From: Sipunculus nudus
Taxonomy: Eukaryota > Annelida > Sipuncula > Golfingiida > Sipunculidae
Assembly: GCA_026874595.1 (NCBI GenBank)
Contig: CM049314.1
Span: forward strand, 79,595,300 to 79,659,299
Direction: 5' to 3'
Length of the DNA stretch: 64,000 nt
Made by a program: the position numbers and the translations under genes. Under the pieces are notes generated by a model. The model saw only the letters and a list, made by a program, of their open reading frames with translations, was not told the origin of the DNA and did no database searches. This document shows, in pieces, positions 20,637 through 34,530 of this stretch (position 1 is the first letter of the stretch; every line of letters starts with the position of its first letter).

Positions 20637-22897
20637 CCCGTTAGTGATCAGGAATCAAAATATTAAGGGCAAAATTGTTCAATCAAATTCAGAAATAGAA
20701 AATTCTGAAACGTTTTAGAGTGACATTGTGGATTTTTGTGAACCTTTAGCATATTTTACCTCAATTTTTCTACAGTTTTGCAGCGTTTTCGACAGAAATA
20801 GATTCCCGGGAAGTAGAATAATACATTATTTCTTCAGAAAATAGATGCAAAAAGGATTTATCAAGACACATTTCTTTTGCTTACAGTTTGCTTATTCTTT
20901 GCTTATGCTTTGCTTACGATGAAAACACCACACAATTTAAGCATTTTTCCACAAATACACACAAATATGACCCATAGGGACACAGACTGTTTACCTGTCT
21001 ACAAAAAAATTCCTGTAAGTGATGAGGAATCTAAATATTATGGGTAAAATTGTTCAGTCAAAACCACAATTATAAAAATCCGCTACTTTCATAATGCGAA
21101 ATTATGGATTTTTTTAATCATTTTGCATATTTTACCTCAATTTTTCTACAGTTTTGCACCATATTCGACAGAAAAAGATTCCCGGGAAGTAGAATAACAC
21201 ATTATTTCTTAAGAAAATGTATGCAAAAAGGATTTATCAAGACACAGTTCCTTTGCTTAAAGTCTGCCTACGCTTTGCTTATGCTTTGCTTACGATGAAA
21301 ACACCAAACAATTTAAGCATTTTTCTATAAATATATACGAATATGACCCATAGGGACACAGACTGCTTCCCTGGCTATATAATTGCACGTGTCAGTGAAG
21401 GTGAATGTAAAATTTAAAGGTTAAATCGTTTAAGCAAAATCAGAAAGAGAAAATTCGGATACTTTATAAAAGTAACGTTGTGGATTTTTGTGACCCTTTT
21501 GAATATTTTACCTCGTTTTTTCTACAGTTTTACACCATATTCGACAGAACTATATTACAGGAAAGTAGAATAATACATTATTTCTTTAGAAAATAGATGT
21601 AAAAAGGATTTATCAAGACACAGTTCCTTTGCCTACAGTTTGCTTATTCTTTGCTTATGCTTTGCTTACGATGAAAACACCACACAATTTAAGCATTTTT
21701 CCACAAATACACACAAATATGACCCATAGGGGCACAGACTGTTTACCTGGCAACAAAATGGTTACTGTTTGTGATCAGGAATCTAAATATTAAGGGTAAA
21801 ATTGTTCAATCAAAACCACAATTATAAAAATCCGCTACTTTCTTAAAATGACATTATGGATTCTTTTATCCTTTTGCATATTTTACCTCAATTTTTCAAC
21901 AGTTTTGCACCATATTCGACAGAAATAGATTCTCTGAATGTCGAATAATACATTATTTCTTTAGAAAATAGATGTAAAAAGGATTTATCAAGACACAGTT
22001 CCTTTGCTTACAGTTTGCTTACGCTTTGCTTATGCTTTGCTTACGGTGAAAACACCTCAAAACTGACGCATTTTTCTATAAATATATACAAATATGACCC
22101 ATAGGGACACAGACTGGTTCCATGGCTATATAATTGCACCTGTCAGTGAAGGTGAATCTAAAAATTAAGGGTAAAATCGTTTAAGCAAAATCAGATATAG
22201 AAAATTCAGATACTTTAAAAAAGTAACATTGTGGATTTTTGTGACCCTTTTGAATATTTTACTTCAATTTTGCTACAGTTTTGCACCATGTTCGACAGAA
22301 ATAGACACCCGGGAAGAAGAGTAATTCATTATTTCTTAAGGAATAAGTTGCAAAAAGGATTTATGAAGACACAGTTCCTTTGCTTACAGTTTGCTTATTC
22401 TTTGCTTATGCTTTGCTTACGATGAAAACACCACACAATTTAAGCATTTTTCCACAAATACACACAAATATGACCCATAGGGCACAGACTGTTTACCTGG
22501 CTAAAAATAGTTCCTGTTAGTGATCAGGAATCTAAATATTAAGGGCAAAATTGTTCAATCAAAACCACAATTATAAAAATCCGCTACTTTCTTAAAGTCA
22601 CATCATGAATTTTTGTGATCCTTTTGCATATTTCATCTCAATTTTCTACAGTTTTGCACCATATTCGACAGAAATAGATTACCTGAATGTCAAATAATAC
22701 ATTATTTCTTGAGAAAATAGTTGCAAAAACAATTTATCAAGACACAGTTCCTTTGCTTACAGTTTGCTTACGCTTTGCTTATGCTTTGCTTATGCTTGCT
22801 TACGATTAAAACACCACACAGTTTAAGCATTTTTCAATAAATATATACGAATATAACCCATAGGGACACAGACTGCTTCCATGGCTATATAATTGCA
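19896..22897 (+). repeat. HOR block 10: 8-mer A'-B-C-D-E-G-H-F'
   Basis: Monomer starts: A' 19896, B 20261, C 20637, D 21012, E 21388, G 21764, H 22139, F' 22513. Total 3,002 bp. From B onward it matches block 6 at an offset of exactly 9,000 bp. D 21012 has 'aatcattttgc' where others have 'aatccttttgc'. Confidence 0.92.
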
Positions 22898-24400
22898 CCT
22901 GTCAGTGAAGGTGAATGTAAAATTTAAAGGTTAAATCGTTTAAGCAAAATCAGAAAGAGAAAATTCGGATACTTTATAAAAGTAACGTTGTGGATTTTTG
23001 TGACCCTTTTGAATATTTTACCTCGTTTTTTCTACAGTTTTACACCATATTCGACAGAACTATATTACAGGAAAGTAGAATAATACATTATTTCTTTAGA
23101 AAATAGATGTAAAAAGGATTTATCAAGACACAGTTCCTTTGCCTACAGTTTGCTTATTCTTTGCTTATGCTTTGCTTACGATAAAAACACCACACAATTT
23201 AAGCATTTTTCCACAAATACACACAAATATAACCCATGGGGACACAGACTGTTTACCTGGCTACAAAATAGTTCATGTTAGTGATCAGGAATCTAAATAT
23301 TAAGGGTAAAATTGTTCAATCAAATTCAGAAATAGAAAATTCTGAAACGTTATAAGAGTGACATTGTGGATTTTTGTGAACCTTTTGCATATTTTACCTC
23401 AATTTTTCTACAGTTTTGCAGCGTTTTCGACAGAAATAGATTCCCGGGAAGTAGAATAATACATTATTTCTTCAGAAAATAGTTGCAAAAAGGATAGTTC
23501 AAGATACAGTTCCTTTGCTTACAGTTTGCTTATTCTTTGCTTATGCTTTGCTTACGATGAAAACACCACACAATTAAAGCATTTTTCTACAAATACACAA
23601 AAATATGAACCATAGGGACACAGACTGGTTACCTGACTACAAAATAGTTCCCGTTAGTGATCAGGAATCAAAATATTAAGGGCAAAATTGTTCAATCAAA
23701 TTCAGAAATAGAAAATTCTGAAACGTTTTAGAGTGACATTGTGGATTTTTGTGAACCTTTAGCATATTTTACCTCAATTTTTCTACAGTTTTGCAGCGTT
23801 TTCGACAGAAATAGATTCCCGGGAAGTAGAATAATACATTATTTCTTCAGAAAATAGATGCAAAAAGGATTTATCAAGACAAAGTTCTTTTGCTTACAGT
23901 TTGCTTATTCTTTGCTTATGCTTTGCTTACGATGAAAACACCACACAATTTAAGCATTTATCCACAAATACACACAAATATGACCCATAGGGACACAGAC
24001 TGTTTACCTGTCTACAAAAAAGTTCCTGTAAGTGATGAGGAATCTAAATATTATGGGTAAAATTGTTCAGTCAAAACCACAATTATAAAAATCCGCTACT
24101 TTCATAATGCGAAATTATGGATTTTTTTAATCCTTTTGCATATTTTACCTCAATTTTTCTACAGTTTTGCACCATATTCGACAGAAAAAGATTCCCGAGA
24201 AGTAGAATAACACATTATTCCTTAAGAAAATGTATGCAAAAAGGATTTATCAAGACACAGTTCCTTTGCTTAAAGTCTGCCTACGCTTTGCTTATGCTTT
24301 GCTTACGATGAAAACACCAAACAATTTAAGCATTTTTCTATAAATATATACGAATATAACCCATAGGGACACAGACTGCTTCCATGGCTATATAATTGCA
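20261..24400 (+). repeat. Second copy of a 9,000-bp-offset duplication
   Basis: B 20261 through D 24025 (eleven monomers: B-C-D-E-G-H-F'-(E/A)-B-C-D) match B 11261 through D 15025 in order and spacing. The offset is the sum of one 3,013-bp unit, one 3,003-bp unit and two 1,492-bp units. Right of it the copies part: A' at 24401 against E at 15401. Confidence 0.86.
22898..24400 (+). repeat. HOR block 11: 4-mer (E/A)-B-C-D
   Basis: Monomer starts: E/A 22898, B 23274 ('cacaattaaagc' variant), C 23650, D 24025. D carries CCCGAG at about 24,194, so it has lost the CCCGGG motif, a marker also present in D 56280 and D 60015. D also has 'cattattccttaag' where others read 'cattatttcttaag'. Confidence 0.9.
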
Positions 24401-26643
24401 CCTGTCAGTGAAGGTGAGTCTAAAATTTAAGGGTAAAATCGTTTAAGCAAAATCAGAAATAGAAAATTCCGATACTTTATAAAAGTAACGTTGTGGATTT
24501 TAGTGACCCTTTTGCATATTTTACCTCAATTTTTCTACAGTTTTGCCCCATATTAGACAGAAATAGATTCCCGGGAAGTAGAATAATACATTATTTCTTC
24601 AAGAAATAGTTGCAAACAGGATTAATTAAGACACAGCTCATTTGCTTACAGTTTGCTTATGCTTTGCTTACGATGAAAACACCACACAATTTAAGCATTA
24701 TTCTACAAATACACACAAATATAACCCATGGGGACACAGACTGTTTACCTGGCTACAAAATAGTTCCTGTTAGTGATCAGGAATCTAAATATTAAGGGTA
24801 AAATTGTTCAATCAAATTCAGAAATAGAAAATTCTGAAACGTTATAAGAGTGACATTGTGGATTTTTGTGAACCTTTTGCATATTTTACCTCAATTTTTC
24901 TACAGTTTTGCAGCGTTTTCGACAGAAATAGATTCCCGGGAAGTAGAATAATACATTATTTCTTCAGAAAATAGTTGCAAAAAGGAGAGTTCAAGATACA
25001 GTTCCTTTGCTTACAGTTTGCTTATTCTTTGCTTATGCTTTGCTTACGATGAAAACACCACACAATTTAAGCATTTTTCTACAAATACACAAAAATATGA
25101 ACCATAGGGACACAGACTGGTTACCTGACTACAAAATAGTTCCCGTTAGTGATCAGGAATCAAAATATTAAGGGCAAAATTGTTCAATCAAATTCAGAAA
25201 TAGAAAATTCTGAAACGTTTTACAGTGACATTGTGGATTTTTGTGAACCTTTAGCATATTTTACCTCAATTTTTCTACAGTTTTGCAGCGTTTTCGACAG
25301 AAATAGATTCCCGGGAAGTAGAATAATACATTATTTCTTCAGAAAATAGATGCAAAAAGGATTTATCAAGACACATTTCTTTTGCTTACAGTTTGCTTAT
25401 TCTTTGCTTATGCTTTGCTTACGATGAAAACACCACACAATTTAAGCATTTTTCCACAAATACACACAAATATGACCCATAGGGACACAGACTGTTTACC
25501 TGTCTACAAAAAAGTTCCTGTAAGTGATGAGGAATCTAAATATTATGGGTAAAATTGTTCAGTCAAAACCACAATTATAAAAATCCGCTACTTTCATAAT
25601 GCGAAATTATGGATTTTTTTAATCCTTTTGCATATTTTACCTAAATTTTTCTACAGTTTTGCACCATATTCGACAGAAAAGGATTCCCGGGAAGTAGAAT
25701 AACACATTATTTCTTAAGAAAATGTATGCAAAAAGGATTTATCAAGACACAGTTCCTTTGCTTAAAGTCTGCCTACGCTTTGCTTATGCTTTGCTTACGA
25801 TGAAAACACCACACAATTTAAGCATTTTTCTATAAATATATACGAATATGACCCATAGGGACACAGACTGCTTCCCTGGCTATATAATTGCACGTGTCAG
25901 TGAAGGTGAATGTAAAATTTAAAGGTTAAATCGTTTAAGCAAAATCAGAAATAGAAAATTCGGATACTTTATAAAAGTAACGTTGTGGATTTTTGTGACC
26001 CTTTTGAATATTTTACCTCGTTTTTTCTACAGTTTTACACCATATTCGACAGAACTATATTACAGGAAAGTAGAATAATACATTATTTCTTTAGAAAATA
26101 GATGTAAAAAGGATTTATCAAGACACAGTTCCTTTGCCTACAGTTTGCTTATTCTTTGCTTATGCTTTGCTTACGATGAAAACACCACACAATTTAAGCA
26201 TTTTTCCACAAATACACACAAATATGACCCATAGGGGCACAGACTGTTTACCTGGCAACAAAATGGTTACTGTTTGTGATCAGGAATCTAAATATTAAGG
26301 GTAAAATTGTTCAATCAAAACCACAATTATAAAAATCCGCTACTTTCTTAAAATGACATTATGGATTCTTTTATCCTTTTGCATATTTTACCTCAATTTT
26401 TCAACAGTTTTGCACCATATTCGACAGAAATAGATTCTCTGAATGTCGAATAATACATTATTTCTTTAGAAAATAGATGTAAAAAGGATTTATCAAGACA
26501 CAGTTCCTTTGCTTACAGTTTGCTTACGCTTTGCTTATGCTTTGCTTACGGTGAAAACACCTCAAAACTGACGCATTTTTCTATAAATATATACAAATAT
26601 GACCCATAGGGACACAGACTGGTTCCATGGCTATATAATTGCA
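24401..26643 (+). repeat. HOR block 12: 6-mer A'-B-C-D-E-G
   Basis: Monomer starts: A' 24401, B 24766, C 25142, D 25517, E 25893, G 26269. A' has 'gcaaacagg' and B 'aaggagagttc'. C has 'cgttttacagtg' for 'cgttttagagtg', which opens a longer reading frame (25,149-25,349) by chance. D 25517 has 'cctaaatttttc', creating a stop in the frame seen in other D copies. G is followed directly by A, without H-F'. Confidence 0.91.
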
Positions 26644-29262
26644 CCTGTCAGTGAAGGTGAATCTAAAAATTAAGGGTAAAATCGTTTAAGCAAAATCAGA
26701 AATAGAAAATTCCGATACTTTATAAAAGTAACGTTGTGGATTTTAGTGACCCTTTTGCATATTTTACCTCAATTTTTCTACAGTTTTGCACCATATTAGA
26801 CAGAAATAGATTCCCGGGAAGTAGAATAATACATTATTTCTTCAAGAAATAGTTGCAAAAAGGATTAATTAAGACACAGCTCATTTGCTTACAGTTTGCT
26901 TATGCTTTGCTTACGATGAAAACACCACACAATTTAAGCATTATTCTACAAATACACACAAATATAACCCATGGGGACACAGACTGTTTACCTGGCTACA
27001 AAATAGTTCCTGTTAGTGATCAGGAATCTAAATATTAAGGGTAAAATTGTTCAATCAAATTCAGAAATAGAAAATTCTGAAACGTTATAAGAGTGACATT
27101 GTGGATTTTTGTGAACCTTTTGCATATTTTACCTCAATTTTTCTACAGTTTTGCAGCGTTTTCGACAGAAATAGATTCCCGGGAAGTAGAATAATACATT
27201 ATTTCTTCAGAAAATAGTTGCAAAAAGGATAGTTCAAGATACAGTTCCTTTGCTTACAGTTTGCTTATTCTTTGCTTATGCTTTGCTTACGATGAAAACA
27301 CCACACAATTTAAGCATGTTTCTACAAATACACAAAAATATGAACCATAGGGACACAGACTGGTTACCTGACTACAAAATAGTTCCCGTTAGTGATCAGG
27401 AATCAAAATATTAAGGGCAAAATTGTTCAATCAAATTCAGAAATAGAAAATTCTGAAACGTTTTAGAGTGACATTGTGGATTTTTGTGAACCTTTAGCAT
27501 ATTTTACCTCAATTTTTCTACAGTTTTGCAGCGTTTTCGACAGAAATAGATTCCCGGGAAGTAGAATAATACATTATTTCTTCAGAAAATAGATGCAAAA
27601 AGGATTTATCAAGACACAGTTCTTTTCCTTACAGTTTGCTTATTCTTTGCTTATGCTTTGCTTACGATGAAAACACCACACAATTTAAGCATTTTTCCAC
27701 AAATACACACAAATATGACCCATAGGGACACAGACTGTTTACCTGTCTACAAAAAAGTTCCTGTAAGTGATGAGGAATCTAAATATTATGGGTAAAATTG
27801 TTCAGTCAAAACCACAATTATAAAAATCCGCTACTTTCATAATGCGAAATTATGGATTTTTTTAATCCTTTTGCATATTTTACCTCAATTTTTCTACAGT
27901 TTTGCACCATATTCGACAGAAAAAGATTCCCGGGAAGTAGAATAACACATTATTTCTTAAGAAGATGTATGCAAAAAGGATTTATCAAGACACAGTTCCT
28001 TTGCTTAAAGTCTGCCTACGCTTTGCTTATGCTTTGCTTACGATGAAAACACCACACAATTTAAGCATTTTTCTATAAATATATACGAATATGACCCATA
28101 GGGACACAGACTGCTTCCCTGGCTATATAATTGCACGTGTCAGTGAAGGTGAATGTAAAATTTAAAGGTTAAATCGTTTAAGCAAAATCAGAAATAGAAA
28201 ATTCGGATACTTTATAAAAGTAACGTTGTGGATTTTTGTGACCCTTTTGAATATTTTACCTCGTTTTTTCTACAGTTTTGCACCATATTCGACAGAAAAG
28301 GATTCCCGGGAAGTAGAATAACACATTATTTCTTAAGAAAATGTATGCAAAAAGGATTTATCAAGACACAGTTCCTTTGCTTAAAGTCTGCCTACGCTTT
28401 GCTTATGCTTTGCTTACGATGAAAACACCACACAATTTAAGCATTTTTCTATAAATATATACGAATATGACCCATAGGGACACAGACTGCTTCCCTGGCT
28501 ATATAATTGCACGTGTCAGTGAAGGTGAATGTAAAATTTAAAGGTTAAATCGTTTAAGCAAAATCAGAAATAGAAAATTCGGATACTTTATAAAAGTAAC
28601 GTTGTGGATTTTTGTGACCCTTTTGAATATTTTACCTCGTTTTTTCTACAGTTTTACACCATATTCGACAGAACTATATTACAGGAAAGTAGAATAATAC
28701 ATTATTTCTTTAGAAAATAGATGTAAAAAGGATTTATCAAGACACAGTTCCTTTGCCTACAGTTTGCTTATTCTTTGCTTATGCTTTGCTTACGATGAAA
28801 ACACCACACAATTTAAGCATTTTTCCACAAATACACACAAATATGACCCATAGGGGCACAGACTGTTTACCTGGCAACAAAATGGTTACTGTTTGTGATC
28901 AGGAATCTAAATATTAAGGGTAAAATTGTTCAATCAAAACCACAATTATAAAAATCCGCTACTTTCTTAAAATGACATTATGGATTCTTTTATCCTTTTG
29001 CATATTTTACCTCAATTTTTCAACAGTTTTGCACCATATTCGACAGAAATAGATTCTCTGAATGTCGAATAATACATTATTTCTTTAGAAAATAGATGTA
29101 AAAAGGATTTATCAAGACACAGTTCCTTTGCTTACAGTTTGCTTACGCTTTGCTTATGCTTTGCTTACGGTGAAAACACCTCAAAACTGACGCATTTTTC
29201 TATAAATATATACAAATATGACCCATAGGGACACAGACTGGTTCCATGGCTATATAATTGCA
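26644..29262 (+). repeat. HOR block 13: 7-mer A-B-C-D-ED-E-G
   Basis: Monomer starts: A 26644, B 27009, C 27385, D 27760, E/D chimera 28136, E 28512, G 28888. B 27009 carries 'aagcatgtttctac', a marker shared only with B 62998. This block closes the first large segment; A 29263 then restarts the order seen at position 4. Confidence 0.91.
28136..28511 (+). repeat. Chimeric monomer E (5') / D (3')
   Basis: E up to 'cctcgttttttctacagtttt' (about 28,278), then D: 'gcaccatattcgac', 'aaaaggattcccggg', 'cttaagaaaatg', 'cttaaagtctgcc' and a D tail. It lies between D 27760 and E 28512, as expected for a one-monomer gain by E x D unequal exchange. The left junction coincides with that of the converted patch at 15,545. 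It is not seen elsewhere in the window. Confidence 0.87.
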
Positions 29263-31505
29263 CCTGTCAGTGAAGGTGAATCTAAAAATTAAGGGTAAAA
29301 TCGTTTAAGCAAAATCAGAAATAGAAAATTCCGATACTTTATAAAAGTAACGTTGTGGATTTTAGTGACCCTTTTGCATATTTTACCTCAATTTTTCTAC
29401 AGTTTTGCACCATATTAGACAGAAATAGATTCCCGGGAAGTAGAATAATACATTATTTCTTCAAGAAATAGTTGCAAAAAGGATTAATTAAGACACAGCT
29501 CATTTGCTTACAGTTTGCTTATGCTTTGCTTACGATGAAAACACCACACAATTTAAGCATTATTCTACAAATACACACAAATATAACACATGGGGACACA
29601 GACTGTTTACCTGGCTACAAAATAGTTCCTGTTAGTGATCAGGAATCTAAATATTAAGGGTAAAATTGTTCAATCAAATTCAGAAATAGAAAATTCTGAA
29701 ACGTTATAAGAGTGACATTGTGGATTTTTGTGAACCTTTTGCATATTTTACCTCAATTTTTCTACAGTTTTGCAGCGTTTTCGACAGAAATAGATTCCCG
29801 GGAAGTAGAATAATACATTATTTCTTCAGAAAATAGTTGCAAAAAGGATAGTTCAAGATACAGTTCCTTTGCTTACAGTTTGCTTATTCTTTGCTTATGC
29901 TTTGCTTACGATGAAAACACCACACAATTTAAGCATTTTTCTACAAATACACAAAAATATGAACCATAGGGACACAGACTGGTTACCTGACTACAAAATA
30001 GTTCCCGTTAGTGATCAGGAATCAAAATATTAAGGGCAAAATTGTTCAATCAAATTCAGAAATAGAAAATTCTGAAACGTTTTAGAGTGACATTGTGGAT
30101 TTTTGTGAACCTTTAGCATATTTTACCTCAATTTTTCTACAGTTTTGCAGCGTTTTCGACAGAAATAGATTCCCGGGAAGTAGAATAATACATTATTTCT
30201 TCAGAAAATAGATGCAAAAAGGATTTATCAAGACACAGTTCTTTTCCTTACAGTTTGCTTATTCTTTGCTTATGCTTTGCTTACGATGAAAACACCACAC
30301 AATTTAAGCATTTTTCCACAAATACACACAAATATGACCCATAGGGACACAGACTGTTTACCTGTCTACAAAAAAGTTCCTGTAAGTGATGAGGAATCTA
30401 AATATTATGGGTAAAATTGTTCAGTCAAAACCACAATTATAAAAATCCGCTACTTTCATAATGCGAAATTATGGATTTTTTTAATCCTTTTGCATATTTT
30501 ACCTCAATTTTTCTACAGTTTTGCACCATATTCGACAGAAAAAGATTCCCGGGAAGTAGAATAACACATTATTTCTTAAGAAGATGTATGCAAAAAGGAT
30601 TTATCAAGACACAGTTCCTTTGCTTAAAGTCTGCCTACGCTTTGCTTATGCTTTGCTTACGATGAAAACACCACACAATTTAAGCATTTTTCTATAAATA
30701 TATACGAATATGACCCATAGGGACACAGACTGCTTCCCTGGCTATATAATTGCACGTGTCAGTGAAGGTGAATGTAAAATTTAAAGGTTAAATCGTTTAA
30801 GCAAAATCAGAAATAGAAAATTCGGATACTTTATAAAAGTAACGTTGTGGATTTTTGTGACCCTTTTGAATATTTTACCTCGTTTTTTCTACAGTTTTAC
30901 ACCATATTCGACAGAACTATATTACAGGAAAGTAGAATAATACATTATTTCTTTAGAAAATAGATGTAAAAAGGATTTATCAAGACACAGTTCCTTTGCC
31001 TACAGTTTGCTTATTCTTTGCTTATGCTTTGCTTACGATGAAAACACCACACAATTTAAGCATTTTTCCACAAATACACACAAATATGACCTATAGGGGC
31101 ACAGACTGTTTACCTGGCTAAAAATAGTTCCTGTTAGTGATCAGGAATCTAAATATTAAGGGCAAAATTGTTCAATCAAAACCACAATTATAAAAATCCG
31201 CTACTTTCTTTAAGTCACATCATGGATTTTTGTGATCCTTTTGCATATTTCATCTCAATTTTTCTACAGTTTTGCACCATATTCGACAGAAATAGATTAC
31301 CTGAATGTCAAATAATACATTATTTCTTCAGAAAATAGTTGCAAAAAGCATTTCTCAAGACACAGTTCCTTTGCTTACAGTTTGCTTACGCTTTGCTTAT
31401 GCTTTGCTTACGATTAAAACACCACACAGTTTAAGCATTTTTCTATAAATATATACGAATATAACCCATAGGGACACAGACTGCTTCCATTGCTATATAA
31501 TTGTA
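29263..31505 (+). repeat. HOR block 14: 6-mer A-B-C-D-E-F
   Basis: Monomer starts: A 29263, B 29628, C 30004, D 30379, E 30755, F 31130. Copy of block 1. The A monomer carries 'ataacacatgggg' where block 1 has 'ataacccatgggg', which breaks the CCCATGGG palindrome of A. Confidence 0.92.
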
Positions 31506-34500
31506 CCTGTCAGTGAAGGTGAATCTAAAAATTAAGGGTAAAATCGTTTAAGCAAAATCAGAAATAGAAAATTCCGATACTTTATAAAAGTAACGTTGTG
31601 GATTTTAGTGACCCTTTTGCATATTTTACCTCAATTTTTCTACAGTTTTGCACCATATTAGACAGAAATAGATTCCCGGGAAGTAGAATAATACATTATT
31701 TCTTCAAGAAATAGTTGCAAAAAGGATTAATTAAGACACAGCTCATATGCTTACAGTTTGCTTATGCTTTGCTTATGCTTTGCTTACGATGAAAACACCA
31801 CACAATTTAAGCATTATTCTACAAATACACACAAATATAACCCATGGGGACACAGACTGTTTACCTGGCTACAAAATAGTTCCTGTTAGTGATCAGGAAT
31901 CTAAATATTAAGGGTAAAATTGTTCAATCAAATTCAGAAATAGAAAATTCTGAAACGTTATAAGAGTGACATTGTGGATTTTTGTGAACCTTTTGCATAT
32001 TTTACCTCAATTTTTCTACAGTTTTGCAGCGTTTTCGACAGAAATAGATTCCCGGGAAGTAGAATAATACATTATTTCTTCAGAAAATAGTTGCAAAAAG
32101 GATAGTTCAAGATACAGTTCCTTTGCTTACAGTTTGCTTATTCTTTGTTTATGCTTTGCTTATGATGAAAACACCACACAATTTAAGCATTTTTCTACAA
32201 ATACACAAAAATATGAACCATAGGGACACAGACTGGTTACCTGACTACAAAATAGTTCCCGTTAGTGATCAGGAATCAAAATATTAAGGGCAAAATTGTT
32301 CAATCAAATTCAGAAATAGAAAATTCTGAAACGTTTTAGAGTGACATTGTGGATTTTTGTGAACCTTTAGCATATTTTACCTCAATTTTTCTACAGTTTT
32401 GCAGCGTTTTCGACAGAAATAGATTCCCGGGAAGTAGAATAATACATTATTTCTTCAGAAAATAGATGCAAAAAGGATTTATCAAGACACATTTCTTTTG
32501 CTTACAGTTTGCTTATTCTTTGCTTATGCTTTGCTTACGATGAAAACACCACACAATTTAAGCATTTTTCCACAAATACACACAAATATGACCCATAGGG
32601 ACACAGACTGTTTACCTGTCTACAAAAAAATTCCTGTAAGTGATGAGGAATCTAAATATTATGGGTAAAATTGTTCAGTCAAAACCACAATTATAAAAAT
32701 CCGCTACTTTCATAATGCGAAATTATGGATTTTTTTAATCCTTTTGCATATTTTACCTCAATTTTTCTACAGTTTTGCACCATATTCGACAGAAAACGAT
32801 TCCCGGGAAGTAGAATAACACATTATTTCTTAAGAAAATGTATGCAAAAAGGATTTATCAAGACACAGTTCCTTTGCTTAAAGTCTGCCTACGCTTTGCT
32901 TATGCTTTGCTTACGATTAAAACACCACACAGTTTAAGCATTTTTCAATAAATATATACGAATATAACCCATAGGGACACAGACTGCTTCCATGGCTATA
33001 TAATTGCACCTGTCAGTGAAGGTGAATGTAAAATTTAAAGGTTAAATCGTTTAAGCAAAATCAGAAAGAGAAAATTCGGATACTTTATAAAAGTAACGTT
33101 GTGGATTTTTGTGACCCTTTTGAATATTTTACCTCGTTTTTTCTACAGTTTTACACCATATTCGACAGAACTATATTACAGGAAAGTAGAATAATACATT
33201 ATTTCTTTAGAAAATAGATGTAAAAAGGATTTATCAAGACACAGTTCCTTTGCCTACAGTTTGCTTATTCTTTGCTTATGCTTTGCTTACGATGAAAACA
33301 CCACACAATTTAAGCATTTTTCCACAAATACACACAAATATGACCCATAGGGGCACAGACTGTTTACCTGGCAACAAAATGGTTACTGTTTGTGATCAGG
33401 AATCTAAATATTAAGGGTAAAATTGTTCAATCAAAACCACAATTATAAAAATCCGCTACTTTCTTAAAATGACATTATGGATTCTTTTATCCTTTTGCAT
33501 ATTTTACCTCAATTTTTCAACAGTTTTGCACCATATTCGACAGAAATAGATTCTCTGAATGTCGAATAATACATTATTTCTTTAGAAAATAGATGTAAAA
33601 AGGATTTATCAAGACACAGTTCCTTTGCTTACAGTTTGCTTACGCTTTGCTTATGCTTTGCTTACGGTGAAAACACCTCAAAACTGACGCATTTTTCTAT
33701 AAATATATACAAATATGACCCATAGGGACACAGACTGGTTCCATGGCTATATAATTGCACCTGTCAGTGAAGGTGGATCTAAAAATTAAGGGTAAAATCG
33801 TTTAAGCAAAATCAGATATAGAAAATTCAGATACTTTAAAAAAGTAACATTGTGGATTTTTGTGACCCTTTTGAATATTTTACTTCAATTTTGCTACAGT
33901 TTTGCACCATGTTCGACAGAAATAGACACCCGGGAAGAAGAGTAATTCATTATTTCTTAAGAAATAAGTTGCAAAAAGGATTTATGAAGACACAGTTCCT
34001 TTGCTTACAGTTTGCTTATTCTTTGCTTATGCTTTGCTTACGATGAAAACACCACACAATTTAAGCATTTTTCCACAAATACACACAAATATGACCCATA
34101 GGGCACAGACTGTTTACCTGGCTAAAAATAGTTCCTGTTAGTGATCAGGAATCTAAATATTAAGGGCAAAATTGTTCAATCAAAACCACAATTATAAAAA
34201 TCCGCTACTTTCTTAAAGTCACATCATGAATTTTTGTGATCCTTTTGCATATTTCATCTCAATTTTCTACAGTTTTGCACCATATTCGACAGAAATAGAT
34301 TACCTGAATGTCAAATAATACATTATTTCTTGAGAAAATAGTTGCAAAAACAATTTATCAAGACACAGTTCCTTTGCTTACAGTTTGCATACGCTTTGCT
34401 TATGCTTTGCTTATGCTTTGCTTATGCTTTGCTTACGATTAAAACACCACACAGTTTAAGCATTTTTCAATAAATATATACGAATATAACCCATAGGGAC

Positions 34501-34530
34501 ACAGACTGCTTCCATGGCTATATAATTGCA
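31506..34530 (+). repeat. HOR block 15: 8-mer A-B-C-D-E-G-H-F'
   Basis: Monomer starts: A 31506, B 31882, C 32258, D (F'-like tail) 32633, E 33009, G 33385, H 33760, F' 34134. Copy of block 2, including the 397-bp F' and the D/F' chimera. At the H/F' junction it reads 'cctgttagtg', where block 2 has 'cctgtttgtg'. Confidence 0.92.

Noticed and set aside
25149-25349. Longer 66-codon frame in C at 25,149, 57,404 and 61,139
   Set aside because: It exists because 'ttttagag' became 'ttttacag', removing a stop. The three copies descend from one duplicated monomer; no sign of selection for coding.
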